A stretch of 64,000 nt of DNA from Apostichopus japonicus (taxonomy: Eukaryota; Echinodermata; Holothuroidea; Aspidochirotida; Stichopodidae), in contig NC_092577.1 of assembly GCF_037975245.1 (NCBI RefSeq), positions 7,779,001 through 7,843,000 on the forward strand. The letters are read 5' to 3'. A program made the position numbers and the translations under genes. The notes under the pieces are model-generated. The model did not search any database and was not told the DNA's origin. It was given only the letters and a program-made list of their open reading frames with translations. This document shows, one piece after another, positions 33,506 through 47,600 of the stretch (positions are counted from its first letter, which is position 1; every line of letters starts with the position of its first letter).

Positions 33506-36500
33506 GAAGCCACTCAGCGGTGTTATGTTGTTCATATCAAATTAAAAGTAACAGTAACATTTAGGACTGCACAGAGGAGTCATCATGAATTTAGCATCAT
33601 AGGGAATATTCTAGAAATTTAACTTATTATAAGGTGAATTTACTGAAAACATGATTAGCTATGGGAGGAGAACTAAAACCCAATTTGTTTTATTTAACTA
33701 TAACAAATTACACAATACTTCTGCCTAATGTCACCATTTAATTCATTCTCACACTTAATCTTACCTACTCAAATACTCTTCCATATAGCGGCAACATAAT
33801 ACTAGTGATTTATTATTACTATGCTCGCACTGTCTATTATACAATAAAGTAGAATCAGATTAGTCGAATGTTTACAGGAAAACACATTATTTTAGCCTCT
33901 TCATTTTAATGTATCAATTCTAGCTTTTTGTTCTATTAAGTCATATTAAGGCGTCATAACTACATTAGCTGGATACGGTCCAGACAGACACAAGCAGCAA
34001 ATAATTTGATACGATTAGTCATCATTACGATCTATCGCTAGACCATCATGACATTAGTGTTATCATGCATAAATTAGCTCCCTTTATCTACTAGGTTCTC
34101 TCTAAATATAATTATGAAATATAACACCATTAGTTTTGCTATCAGTCAATTACTGAATTTACTGTTAAGAATAATTGCCAAAGTACATGAGTAGTTACTC
34201 AGGATGAATAGCTTAAGATCCATGATAAGATCATTAAAACTATTAAAACTATTATTGTTCATATTAGTTCACTTTGAAGTCATTCTTAGCTCGATATTAT
34301 AAGCAATATACAAACACCAGCTTGTTTGCAATTCAAGAGGCAAGCGATCCGTGGTATAACATTCCATTTACTCAACAGACGTAGGCGGACATGTGGTTAT
34401 AAACATGTAATGTACACAACATGTAATTTTCAAAGTTTGATAGTAAATTATCAGCAGTTAACACGAACTCTCAGACAATTCCACTTATATATGTATATTT
34501 TATTTACGTTGATCTTGAAGATTTGACGAGCTTTGTTGTCAACTGCCATCCATTGATGACCTCCATATTCATGTTGTATATGACTAACTGTAAGGCTGTC
34601 TCACGAAGATGAGCTGTTGTTTACTTATGGAATATAACTTAGTTTGAGACAAACTGAAAATGAAATATTCGACAATCTTACTTTTTCATCCGTATCATCT
34701 TCTGATGAACTCTAGGCTATGTAACCCTGCAAGAAAGAGAAACAAATAATCATACATAACTTAATAAAACAAAGGTCCTCCTTATTACAGTGCGCTATAT
34801 CCCTTAGCTAGTCCTCCACGTACATCGAAAATACTGAAAACAAAACGACTCAAATATTTATTAGGAGCATTGGACACTCATGTATAACGCACTCACAACA
34901 TGATATAGTTACTAACAATTAAAAGATTGGACCAAATTCATGTATTGCGATTTTCCGTTTCCTCCAAATACAAATAACCAAATGAGTAAAGTTGCAGACA
35001 TGCGCAAACTTCTTCAATGACGTCGAGCATATTTAACGCACGGTAAAGTAATCTCAAATTGATGGGAATGTTAGATATAAACAGGGCCTCCTTATTGTTA
35101 ATTTGTTAGAATTTTGAAACTCATGGTAGTTACTTTTGTTGTTGCTGGATATAAATTTAAAAAAAAGGATTATCACATCACTGGTTACTTCCGGTTAACA
35201 ATCAATTATGTGACCAGAAAAGTAAAGTCATCTAGCAGGCTAGTGACAGTGCCTACCCCGAACTAAACTTTAAATTATGCTGATATGTATGTTGTATAAA
35301 TCCATGAGAGAAGGACGGAGATTTCACATTGTCATAAATAGGCAGGTAGCTAAAATGGGGTAAAGAGATGGAATAATGAGAAGTTTGACGTACTTTTGCT
35401 TGAAACGAGATATCAATATAGTTGAAACTGTCGCACATTGTTGAAAATACAAAACTGAATCACGTTTGGTGTCACGTGTTCCAAATTATTTGACAAATAT
35501 AGTTGTTTTAACTGCTCATTTTCGCCCTATTACTTTGATTTTAAAATGGACATGAATCTAACTGTCCCCATATGAGTTGCAGAAATAAGGAAAACGATAA
35601 AAGGTTTGTGTATTTATATTATCATATCTCTATTCTTAAAGAAATGAATGAATGTCTCGTAAAACACGAATCCCTACTTTATATTTCTTACTGTGTGGTT
35701 AGTTTCTCTGTGCAGTAGCAGTATAGCGATTCTCAATTAATAACGACAGCAATCCGGACATTGAAGGGTGAAAATGGCAGTTGTATATGACAATATTTTA
35801 AACGTTTTTGACGGTGTAATGTTCGACATCCAATAGTAATTTGCTTCCTTATCCATAAACATGAAAATAGCTACAAGTCTAGGTAATTAATCAATATTGT
35901 TCCTGCATCGCCGTGGTTACACCTTACAGTTATATCTAAGATGTCTATATAAGCAATATATCAAGATGTATTACAACTATTAAACGATGAGTGACTTCTA
36001 AAACTCGGCCAAAGAAAGTTGGTGGACCAAAGACGTCCATGCAGAGGGATGGGCTAGCTTAAATGTTCATCCAACTTTGGGTAACATTGTCTAGTTTTAG
36101 ACATTTTTAGACAATCTACCTAAACCTTGTAGTATTTCAAAGTCTATCCGTTTCTTTGTGTGCGGAAGGAAGATTACTTAGGCAGTATCTAAACTTGACA
36201 TTGAGAACAGTGCTATCAGCATTACGTGATAAAAAATCCCTGTTCGATACACATCAATTATAAATCTTTTCTGCATAAAAATATTCAACGTGTAACAGTC
36301 TTTGGTCTTATTTCTTTTTTCCAAAGTAATTGACACTTCCTGCCTGTTACTTATTAAAAGGAACATGAATCTATGTCTCCCTTACCTCTTCTGGTAGATT
36401 ACCATTGGTTTTACAGGCCTGAAAGGAAGAGAAAGTTTATTATCATGAGATTTTGACATATGATTCAGGACAATATATGATAAGGCAAAGCAAATAATGT

Positions 36501-38419
36501 ATAAGTAAAAGTGATATATGCTCACAAATATCGCAGTAAACTATTCCTGGCAGGTAAACGTACATCTGTTTTGAGCACACTAAAGTCAATATAGGAGACA
36601 GACTCGTCACTGTAAGATGCACGGACTTAATAATATGAATACACACATCAGCTTTATAGGGTAGACAACATTAGTTTTAATCCCGTTATCAAACACTGAG
36701 TGACGCCATTAAATACTGAGTGACGTCATAATGATGAACTTCTCACTGAGATGATCAGATTGATACAATGGGCGAGAGGATGACGAGAAGGAAAAGAGGG
36801 CAGTATTTAAAGATAAAATTAATTATACGATCCTCGTGTTTGAATCGATGGAATGTACAAGCAATGTATAATCTGGAAAATACCATGAAGCAGTATTTTG
36901 GTTACTCTCTCTACCCCCCCCCCCTCCCACCCCACCCCATCTTATATGATCTGTTGCTATCGTATACCGTAGGCAATCCTTGAATGATACCCATGAAAGT
37001 TTGGGAGATGCAGTTGAAAGATAAAATCTCGAAGAACATTAACAAGGAAAGATAACGATAGTTTAAATAGATAAGAGATCTGTGTAGATCTGTTGTTGAT
37101 AGATCTTTAATGAAATATCTTGGAATTATATAAACACTTCAATAGTTTATTTCTTCCATATTTGCCATGTCACGTGCGTATTGATATTTGAAGTTTGTAA
37201 ATAATTATTTCATGAATAAATACTTCTATCCTTGCTTTGATCCATTAGTCAATAGAAACATTGCAGTGGAAACGCAGTACACAATTATTTTTTCAATAAA
37301 ACATACATATACATTATACACTACATAAACTATTCAACCCATAACATTATACATATATCAACAGGAAAACGCATTGTAAAACGGTCAACGTATGTTATTT
37401 CATATTAGGCTATTCAAACTTTGCCACACTTTTTGTTCCATCTTAGGCAAATTTAGATCAGGAAGGGTTCACGGTTTGTTAATTTGGAAATTAGCAGTTT
37501 GTTATTGTAACCATAACGCTCTGTATATTTCTCAGAGCAGACCACAGAAATTGTGTGAGTTCTGTATTGCATTATCTCTGTACTGACTGGACTCGGACTT
37601 GGTTTGGGTTGCTCATATATATAGAACTCTGTTCGATCTCGAGAGTACCATACTTTGACCAAGTAGTCTCGGACTCGGCTCGGAATCAGGAAAAATTGAC
37701 TCAACTTCATCTGAGTGTTTCTTATACTATAAGATACATACATACTAGTTCTGATGGAAAGAGTACAAATAACAATAGGAACCAGGGGTGAGGATACAGG
37801 GCCAGGATGTTGCATTATAGTATCGTCAGCGCGTAAATATAATTATGAAGATACAATAGTTATTTTATCAGGTGGTATTTGTTTACAAAAGTCAACCACG
37901 TAACCAGTTACTTTGAACACACCGCCCCTTCCGCTGTCTGGCCCAGGCTCCTTCAAGAACCTTATGTATACACAGTAGTTATTCAAAACAAGAAATAATG
38001 TAAATATTTTAAACCATTCTTATAATATATAATATTTCCACTATTTACAAATAGCCTTCAATTTTCTTTCATTTTATCAATAAACGTTTCACCTCTTCCT
38101 TCATTTATATTCATTGCCAAAATGTCCAGCATTTGTACTCTGGAAATCGATGAGTCTGATGTTAACAAGCAATTTTGTTTATATATGCACCCCAAACACA
38201 AATGATAGGTAATGAAACCAGTTTCTGATATGTTTTTAAAACCATGCAAAGAACAAAGTTACATCGCGCAGCTTTGCATCGGTCACCATCCGTTACATTA
38301 CCAGTTCGTCCTCTTTTCTGACCTATACTACAGGTATTTAATGTCCTATACACATTAGTGTACGTGGAACCGTCGCAGGAACATTTATCTTGATAAATTT
38401 GAGTTAACAATTGAGTAAG
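33506..38419. other. No firm gene; possible intronic DNA
   Basis: No domain is recognised. Two minus-strand splice-like sites stand out. One is a 33-nt open segment at 36386-36418 with acceptor CTTTCAG and donor GTAAGG. The other is a strong acceptor (TTTCTCTTTCTTGCAG) at about 34728. They could be small exons of a minus-strand transcript but cannot be linked to any domain. Confidence 0.3.
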
Positions 38420-38498
38420 ATGGAACTTAGAAGAAAGAGTAGCAAAAGTGGACTTTTACAATTTCTGTATTTTGTGCTGTTATTGCCAAAATCTGCTG
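38420..38498 (+). CDS. Candidate signal-peptide first exon, copy A
   Basis: An ATG opens MELRRKSSKSGLLQFLYFVL followed by LLPKSA and a GTATGT donor after phase 1. The basic n-region, hydrophobic core and small residues before the junction fit a secretory signal peptide. A phase-1 intron directly after the signal is common in extracellular-domain genes. Downstream exons were not identified. The matching segment at 39928 supports a duplicated first exon. Confidence 0.4.
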
Positions 38499-40665
38499 GT
38501 ATGTAAACCTGACTGTGAAAGGAATGAGAAGGACATGAAACATAATGTTACTTCAGTCCACCAGGGAAGATTAAAGTAAGATTTTTAACAAATATGCAAG
38601 GACAGCTACAGTTACCTGCAGGGTCGGCTAAACGGACTGTTCTTACGACTGTTGTATGTGTCATGATGAACATTTGCCGCGACATTAAAAGATCATAAAC
38701 AAGAACGGTGCAACATGGTTGACAACATTCTACGGTTTCATATTTAATGAACCGATCGAGACAGTGAAGTTAAAGTGGGATATATTCAGTACATTCCTTT
38801 AGGTGAAGAAAATATTTGATTAAGATATTTGTTAATGTCATTCATGTTAACTACTGCTAAGTTTGTTTCAGAAGATTAATACCAATGTTTCACGAGGATG
38901 TATAGTGGTATGTTGGAAACATTAAGCAGCCTCGTTCAATTATTTTGTTTCAAGATCATACACGCTACTAGTATTCTGCTAAATGTTGAAATGATATGCT
39001 CGGTTGCTTATTATCATACTAATGCTCAGGATTTACTTATAGAATGTTATTACAAAAATATATTTTAAAGATATGTTTTTCTGTTCACATCCAGAATTTT
39101 ATCAGTTTGTTTCTACGTTTGAAATAACGTAATACAAAAGTTTACGTTAGTTGCTCCTGTGTTATTTGGCGCCCTCAACTCTCCACCAAATCCTAGACAC
39201 TATGATAGGCAGTGAATAAGGCTGGAAGGCCCAGGTGTGGCAACATAATATACTTAACAATTGAAGATAGTTAAAATCTATAAGCCGATGACAAATTATG
39301 AATATTTAAATCAGATTACCAGTTACCGACTATACCGTAGTTGGAAAAACTACACTCCAACCTGTTCCCAACCACGGATCCTTAAATATCGTCTAATGTA
39401 TGTATGTTTGTGTCTGTTCAAAACATGAGGTATTTAATACGAATATGTGTCTTATATTCATATTTTATCCAGTGATTGCATATGTTTTGGTTACCATGGT
39501 AACCGTACAACAAAACAACAAAGCGGGTTAGTAGAGCTGCACATACTACTACAGAGTTTCTTTCTCATTTCTAATTTATTCCCATTTAACACGAATGCAA
39601 TCATCACTACCCCCTCCTTCCCTCCCTCTAAAAAAAAAAATGAAAAACAAGAACGATTATTAGATCAGAACACTTGCAATGTCATATACAAATGACAAAG
39701 ATCATGGCAAGCATTACCATTCAGAAGAATATACTAGAGTTTATTGGTTTCAAATAAAAACCAGACCCGTCCTTTCATTATATCTAAGCCTGCTGGACCC
39801 GTAGACTTATGTCAGTCACTTATAGACTAATATGGATAAATAATAATTTAAGCAAGTGATCCTGAAGAATGTTAAGGAATACAGTTAATTTATTAGCAAG
39901 ATTTAATTCCAAAGGACGAATATCATAATGGATATATTTGTGTTGTTTCTTCTACAAACTGCTGGTAACAAACTTGGCCGTAAAAGGAAAGATAAGGACC
40001 TTGAAAACAAAATGTTACTTTATTTCACCAAAATCACACCAAGTTAGATGATAGTAAACATGGATTTTAATGGAATGGAAACAAACAATTAAAACATGAC
40101 AATTGATTTATGGGACACACTATTGTCTGAATTTGATAAAACGATAAATAACTCACTAGTAAGCAGCAGTCATTGGTTGTAACAAATAACTACATATCTT
40201 AATTAGTTACAGGGCTATCCAGTTATATTTAAACATTATGTGGATTGGTCAAAGATATAACCTATTACGTAACATGAAGCTTTATTTAATTTTATTAAGT
40301 TGAACACTACGAAAGTATAGAAACTAAGTTAACATACATTATTGTTGAGTCAAATTTCCCATACATCTGTTCCTATTACTAAATTCCAAGTGTACCCCAT
40401 CACCATTCTGTGCATTTGACTACTTGCAAAATACCATAGAAATAGTTAAATTTAATTTGATTGGCCTATTACTTTATCAAGACCAAAAATGTAGAGTAAT
40501 ATATCTATTAGTGCTAAAATCAGGCATGGAAGACCTACGTCTCACACCCCCCAAAAAAACTAAAAACATATCAATGTCCGTGTCGATTTAAAACCAGGGA
40601 GCTGGTACAGTAAGATACAGGGTCAGTTAAATGGTCTGTTACAACAAAATTGCAATAGTATCTCA
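38470..40665. repeat. Dispersed duplication: 38.47-38.65 kb related to 39.92-40.67 kb
   Basis: Segments 38470-38580 and 39930-40040 align through the signal exon, the CTGCTGGTA junction, AAAGGAA and AATGTTACTT. A second pair (ACAGGGTCAGTTAAATGGTC at about 40618 and GCAGGGTCGGCTAAACGGAC at about 38618) lies in the same order but with longer spacing in the second copy. This is an old local duplication. Confidence 0.5.
39928..39964 (+). CDS. Candidate signal-peptide first exon, copy B (short)
   Basis: ATG opens MDIFVLFLLQTA, ending phase 1 at a GTAACA donor, exactly matching the position and phase of the donor in copy A at 38498. The n-region is much shorter than in copy A. No downstream exon was identified, so it may be a non-functional duplicate. 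Confidence 0.3.
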
Positions 40666-42425
40666 CCTTTAATCTCACTGATAATTATTGCGTACGTACG
40701 TATTATTACTACTTACGTACGTTCTACTTTTTTTTTAACCATGTCCTATCTAGAGCTTCATACTTTCACAACCCTTAAAAATTATAAAACGGTATATGTC
40801 TCAAATGATTGATATATACGTAACAAACATTTCAAAAAATAAACCTTTTATATGTATCTTTACAATATTTGTAATACTATCTCACTGATAATCTCACTGA
40901 TATGGAAGTTGTACGAGTGTTTCAATATAAAACAAATCATTGGACGGGCTGAATAAGATTCATGAAAACAATGCTCGCATATCAGGACCCTCATACCCCC
41001 ACCCCCCACCCACCCCCAACCCGTTCTAATCTCTCAATTTTCTCTTCTTTCTTACACGGCGATCTGAATTCCGCTTCTCTCTAAATATCGCAAAAGATTA
41101 CGTTGCATCTTTACAAACTGAAACTACTAGAATTTAGTATCCGTCACTCATTGCTGTATGTGTACATGTATAGTGACGGCTGTCTCGAAATGAGTTTTAT
41201 AAAACACAATAAGAGTGATTTTGTCCATATACTTTAATCTAACTGAACTATTCGAATATTCTCTATTAGTGTACAAAGATACAGTATTGAAGTATACAGC
41301 TAGAGTCCCAGTTTGTCATGCTTTGTACGAAGTGTATATTATTTCAGACATTTCTGCTTTGAAAATATATTATATCACATTTAGATGAAGAAATAACGGG
41401 GATAATATGGAGGGAAAATGTTTCCGATTGAAGACCTCAAGTTGTTCAATTTAACGTTAGTTTCGTTGTTCAATTATCTATTATTTTAATATCTAATTAA
41501 TATAAAAAAATGACCTTGTTGCCTTATTCAAAGTTGATTTAGCAGTGGTAGTAGAAACTAAAGAAAAGTATAATCCCAATTATATAAGTCTTTCTTAAAG
41601 GATTATATTTCATCTCTTTGAGGGTGAAATGTGAACCACGTAACTAACTTTAAAACTGTGGTATCATTCAACAATCGATTAGTCTGTAAATAATTTCATT
41701 GTGTTATCTTTTCAGTAGATATATAGTAGATAAATACTCATAAATATTTACTACTTTTTGAGGAAGGTTTTTTTCTTCAATGTTAGCAAACATATTAATA
41801 CAATCCTGATTTAATGAAAACTTAGCATGTGTGTCTCGTTTCTGCAAGCCAGTATTGTGCCTTTATACATACATGTGAGAGAATATCTTGAGTAGTAAAG
41901 CAAATTTGTGGTTGGGTAATAAGGGACACACAGGGTGACATTCAGGTAGAAAAGGCAACAATAATACAAGAAATCTTACCAAGGTTTGGGAGCAGGAGCA
42001 AGAAGATGTCTGAAAATTTATGTTGTTTTAAGTTCTTTCTATTTATCACAATCTAATTCAAATGCTACCATCAACTAAGTGCATTTCACCAATTATGTTG
42101 TCACTAGTTTTTATTTTATATTTACTGGTAAAGTAATACAGAGGGTAGCTTAGCTCAAATAAGCTGACCAGAATGCATTATGAGCAACTGTTAGAAAGGT
42201 GTACAATCTCTTACCTGCCATAGACCGGTCTGTAGATTCAGGCGACGAAAACTACCAGGTTTATAGTTCCATACTGATGAATAAAATGAACGAAATTGAT
42301 GATATTGCAAGTGCAATTTAAATCTCTCTCTTGGTTTTTTTTTTGGGGGGGGGGTATGGGGGGTGGAATGAAATATTAAACATTAAATTCACCGGATTTA
42401 TGTTGGCCCTCGATGATACCCTCAT
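40666..42425. other. No gene recognised
   Basis: AT-rich. A minus-strand segment at about 42217-42275 is open in one frame (WNYKPGSFRRLNLQTGLWQ) between an acceptor-like ATTCATCAG and a GTAAGA donor. It is a possible small exon with no recognised family. Confidence 0.25.
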
Positions 42426-42429
42426 ATCA

Positions 42430-42665
42430 GCTGATAAATCAATCTGGTTGATTCCTTAAGTTTAATCTTATCAGTTTACTATCATTAATATCTCAGTAAT
42501 ATATCTGATCAGTTTACAATCCTTATATCTCATTAAGATTACCGATCAGTTTACTATCATTATCATCTCGGTTCTATACCTGATCAGTTTACAACCATTA
42601 TCCTCTTAGTTACATAACCAATCAGGTTAGAATTGTTGTCATCTCATTAGCAGAACTGATAAGTT
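42430..42665. repeat. About 57-bp tandem repeat, 4-5 degenerate copies
   Basis: Units contain CTGATCAGTTTACTATCATT and ATCTCAGT/ATCTCATTA. The central TGATCA is palindromic and is kept in most copies. Confidence 0.75.
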
Positions 42666-44372
42666 GTACACCTATCCTACATAACACATGTGAAACAACT
42701 CAAATAGGAGTGAATATTGAACTAAATTAAGAAAACAAATCCTGATAGTCGAGTATTCGATGCTCAGATCAAGAATAATCATCCATGAGACGATGAACTG
42801 ATCAGAGAACACTCAACATCAGTGACGTCATCACAGATCATGAAAGCCAATAATTTAAATGTTGATAATAGAATAAATACTATTTGGATTTATGGAGATA
42901 CAATCCTAGACAACTTATCGTCATAATCATGTGATCACATTTCCAATGTCCTGAGAGTATGTCAGTTGTGTAATCTAAGGTTAATATTTCCTGTTTTCAG
43001 TCACTTTCTTAGGTATGTTTGTTTTCAACTGCATTAAGATTAAATACATCAATCTCTCTACTAGTACCTTACCTTATATGGAGGAGGAAGGTATGTATAA
43101 TCTAACATTGTGTTTTTTCTGACTTGACATGCACAATTGTGACATTGAATAATAACGCTGTCCAAATTTCTGTGAAGTTTGAAGAAACCTAAATTAAAGT
43201 CTGTTATCAACAGAATTATAAATTGAGACACACCACACTTACGTGTAAACACATATTAATGAAGATACCATATCAATATAAATTACGTCTTGTGTCGTGG
43301 TTTGTCTTTCAGATCATCAATAAGGCCGTGACAAAACCTACAACACGAACTAAACAGAAAAATCAGCAGCAATTGTATAACAATTACAATAAGTGTTGAA
43401 TTGAAATAGAACAGACCATTGTAACGTCCCTTTGTTTCTGTTTGTTTACTTCTTCTGATTACGGTATTTGAATGCGAGCCTAGGCTATCGCAGCCGATCT
43501 TACAAAAGATATCATAAATGCAGTGCGCACTATATTAATAACCGGCCGTTTTACCGGTCCAGAACTCTCACCTGCTATAATTAAAAGCAGGTCCCTAGTT
43601 TCACGGTTTTGATTCAGTAACAATTCTGAGGACGATATGACAAATGTTCATTTCCACTTAACTCAAGAAACACGTATCTAGTTTGAAAAACCACAATAAC
43701 TTCTTTTCATCATAGACTACCATGGACTGCAGCATAGGTGCATCCGTAGCAGTTTACTTGATCCAAGCGAAGGATGAATACTTCTCTTGAGCATCATATT
43801 TATTTAATGAGTAAGAACATTGAACATTCAATAAAAAACATAATTAATAATTTTTGGAATTTACTTGTTGACCGACTGAGAAGACTTATTGAATTGTATC
43901 TACTCTGAAGTGCTCTCTTAACTACTACTTGCAAGGTCAATGGATACTCTCAGAAACACAGTAAGTTGCCTTACTCAAACATATTGAATCTATCTTTATG
44001 ACATTTTAGCATCTCAGAGAAATTCAAAGAAAATGTTAAGTTCAAACTGCGACAGATACTACGCGTTGTAGGGAGTAAAGTATACATCGTTACCTAATCA
44101 AGTACATATATATAATACCGATGTGAAACTGTATCGAATCGATAAACAGTATGTATATTGATAGAGTAACGTCACTTCCCTGTCTGGTGGGGCAGTCTTT
44201 AATGATGGGGTTGGCGAAAAAGAATTTCGACAAAAAGATAACAATGGAGAAGATGCTAAAGTGCTCGTGGTACAGTGGTATGATTTATTCAGACTTTCGT
44301 CTCCTTGTTAGGTTCATTAAAAGTTCTTACACTTATCCTTGATTACGCTTAACGTAACTGTTAACGCAGAAC
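42666..44372. other. No gene recognised
   Basis: AT-rich. A minus-strand open segment near 43077-43122 ends at a GTAAGG donor and encodes MLDYTYLPPPYK, which includes a PPxY motif. Its acceptor is weak and it cannot be connected to another exon. Confidence 0.25.
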
Positions 44373-44374
44373 AT

Positions 44375-44612
44375 GGCACTCAACGCAACGCTCAACGAAA
44401 CGTCCAAAGCGGCACCACACGCGGCGTATAACGCAACGTACAAAGCGGCGCCCAACGCAGCGCAGAACGTAACGTATAACGCGGCGCTTAACGCAACTCC
44501 AAACGTAACGTCCAAAGCGGCGCCACACGCAGCGTATAACGCAACGTACAACGCAGCGCCCAACGCAGCGCAGAACGTAACGTATAACGCGGCGTATAAC
44601 GCAACATTTTAA
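44375..44612. repeat. GC-rich 108-bp tandem repeat built from AACGCA/GCG words
   Basis: TCCAAAGCGGC starts units at 44403 and 44511 (period 108), and each is made of short words such as AACGCAGCG, AACGTAACG and TATAACGCGG. It is clearly richer in G/C and CpG than its surroundings. Both strands are open because the period is a multiple of three, giving Ala/Asn/Thr-rich frames with many N-x-T sequons on plus and Ala/Val-rich on minus. Nothing supports translation. Confidence 0.85.
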
Positions 44613-47600
44613 CTTAACGATTTAACTTAACGGTGTCTGCAATGCCGTTAACCGATGTAAATATACTAAGAACCAATCGATGGCCTAAATGGCAGTAATG
44701 TATCTTTCCGATAGCTGACCTATAGGCTATTCACTAATGTTCCTACTCACGGACTAACTGAAATATATCAATCACAGCAGAATACTGATCTCTACTAAAG
44801 CAAACACATTGTCACGCAGTTCTGAGCGCTACTAAATAACGTAAAATGATAACAGTCGGTCAATAACGTTACTCCTAAATAACTGGGCGTAATCTCCCTC
44901 AGTGCAATAGCGCAGTTTTCTAACAATTTATACAACTCACAAATGTATTCAATAATATTCTGAGCGCTTACAATATCTAAGAACAGTTATACACGGTGCC
45001 GTGGTATTAGAAACCTACCAACTTGGATAATAGTAAATGATATGATAACGTACCGTACGTAGACGTCTTAAGAGATTTTGTCAAAGAGTCCCACGCTGCA
45101 CGTACCATCAGTTCCTTTTTTACTAGCCTGAATAATGGCTTAAGTTTACGCGCATGAGAATGTTCTACTTCAAAGTACACCGCCTCAGAGTTGCGGTCAC
45201 CAGTCTTCCGGGGACCGAAAGGTCACAATTGCTTACGTCATAGTAGACAACTTAGGAGGATAACGGGGATTTCCCGGCAAAGAATTATAACATTACTTAA
45301 ACAGTTAATACAGCTTAAGGAATAGCTTTCAAAGTTTCAATACTACGCAAGTTCGGTTACAATAGCTAGAAAATGTAACTAATACTTATCAGATCCAAAA
45401 TAAAGCCTTTTTTATGCATTTCGCTTTGCAGATTTACAGACTAAAAAATGTAAATTAGATTTTTTTTTTTTAAGCGAAATCCCCAGAAGCTGCAGAATTT
45501 TGAAAATAGTTGTTAGGAAGAAGCTTAACCTCATCATTATACAGAACGTTTCTCAGAGCCCGGAAGCGGGTCGAGGGCCGAGGGGCTAACGCCCAGTGAA
45601 AAAGCAGCATTTCTTGTTCTCTTATAGCGAGTCCAACCACAACAACTACGTGTACTTAATATAGAGGAATATAAAATTCTCTGGAAAATATATGAAGCAC
45701 TGGTTGGTTCCACGAGGGGAAGCGCCTCGGAGAACACTTGTTATTAACAAATGATATTTTTCTAGAATGTATTCCAAGCAGGCTGGTGGGAATCCGTTGG
45801 ACTTAAGCTGCAGCGTTTTGCAGATATATTGAAGTAATTGTGAAACACTGAAATCTATTTATGAGAAGTGCTCAATTTTCAGCGGATAGAAGTGCAAGGC
45901 CCTGTTGAAGGGGTGGGGTCAAGCATCAGGAATCTGCTGCATTTTATTTACCTAATATTATCCAAATTTGGGGAGATATAGACGCAAAGGAGTAACAAAC
46001 AAACCGATTCTGTTTTCCTTTCTTCGTTTTTGTATTATAACTCTTACTTTTTAAGTGTGCGACCATGATAAATTTATCTTCAATTTGTCAACCAACTTGG
46101 CATCAATTTAAGACCGAGCGGTGTGACACCCATACCACTGTTTGTATACTTATGAGGTCGCGTTCTCAAATAAAAATAGTGAAATATATTTTCCTGTTTC
46201 CAAGTACAGCATTAGTGCAAGCAAATAACTCTTTCAGTATCATATTAGTCTCCCAACTCGTTCACTCTTTAATTTACGATTTACAAAAGATGTTCATAAG
46301 ATAAGGAAAATATATAATTAAATGTCTACTGATAATTTAACTCACTTTCTGCTTGGTTGCCATGACAACTATGTGAAACAAAACAAATAAGTGCCAGGTC
46401 TGGAACAGTTAATGAGTGACACAACATTGTATACCTCAGTACTTTAATTCCTCTATAGAATATGGTTTTAAATTCACATATTCACAATAACTCAAGATAT
46501 TACAATCAAACGACAACACTTCTTGAATGCACATTCACCAACGTGTGCTGAGTACAGTATTGTGACGTCATGTCGATTGAGAACAGAGGGAAACAGAAGG
46601 AATATCCCTGATTTCTTTTTAGTTTGCAATTTGGCGTAAGGTTCTCATTGGTCAATTTAGTTAAGAATAGGTAGAAAACGTGATGAATATTCATAGTTTA
46701 ATTCACCGTTTGAACTGGGATTTTAGGACTTCGCAAACAAAAGTTACGGGGCAAAAATAGCCCACACAGTGCGGAAAAACTAGGGTTTTCAAGTGTACTC
46801 TCATTGAAAATATCCTAAAATCACTTTTTTAGTTAAAAATTGGCGTAAGGTTACCAAAATATATATGGATTAAGGCATACACCACCAGAAAGCTAACAGT
46901 TTAAGCTTTTAAAATGTGGATGGTCCAAAATGATTGACTAAATACACATGAAGATACAGGTCAAAACACACACAAAATGGCTCTTGCGCTACACAGTTAA
47001 GGACCCTCTCGGAGTGCCGTGAGCGCTATGTTCCGTTATGACCATTACTTTTTGGAAAGAGATTTAAAGCATCAGTTGATGTGATTGCTACTCTCAAAAT
47101 CACCTTATAGGGCAGTGATCTCGAAAGAGCGAAATGTAAGGAATATGACTTATCTCTTAAATCAACCAAGCTTAGCAATATTAAGTGTTGTTACATTTCT
47201 ATTATTCGATTTGTTGTTTACTATCACAAGACTCTGTTTTGGGTGTCTCCTTCATTTAAAATGGCAATCATGTGTTGCTGATCCATAACTCTCTTGTCTG
47301 GGAATCAACAACACTCTACATGTCAAAAGAAATTTACAAGTTGGCTGGTTGGTAAAGCCTTTAAATGTAAGAAATTTGAAATGTTTCCATTATGACGTCA
47401 TTGTGACAATACCTTTCACGTTTCTTGACTTCAAGGATGATGGAATGGATCCAACCGTAATAGTGTCTGGCAGCTTGTATAAAGAAAACCTATGGAAAGA
47501 GGTAGAGTAATTATCGTGTAAGATGCAGAAGACGTAGAGGAATGTCCTCCTAGTCATGTTTATTGTTTATAAAATTAATGAAGGTAACAAAGTAAACAGC

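Noticed and set aside
38162-38410. Kazal-like Cys motif (CSCDGSTYTN) on the minus strand
   Set aside because: Too few of the conserved cysteines in correct spacing, no clean splice pair, and the segment overlaps candidate plus-strand exon A.
45537-45737. 66-codon minus-strand frame near 45.6 kb
   Set aside because: Slightly GC-richer than its surroundings but without recognisable domain or splice sites.
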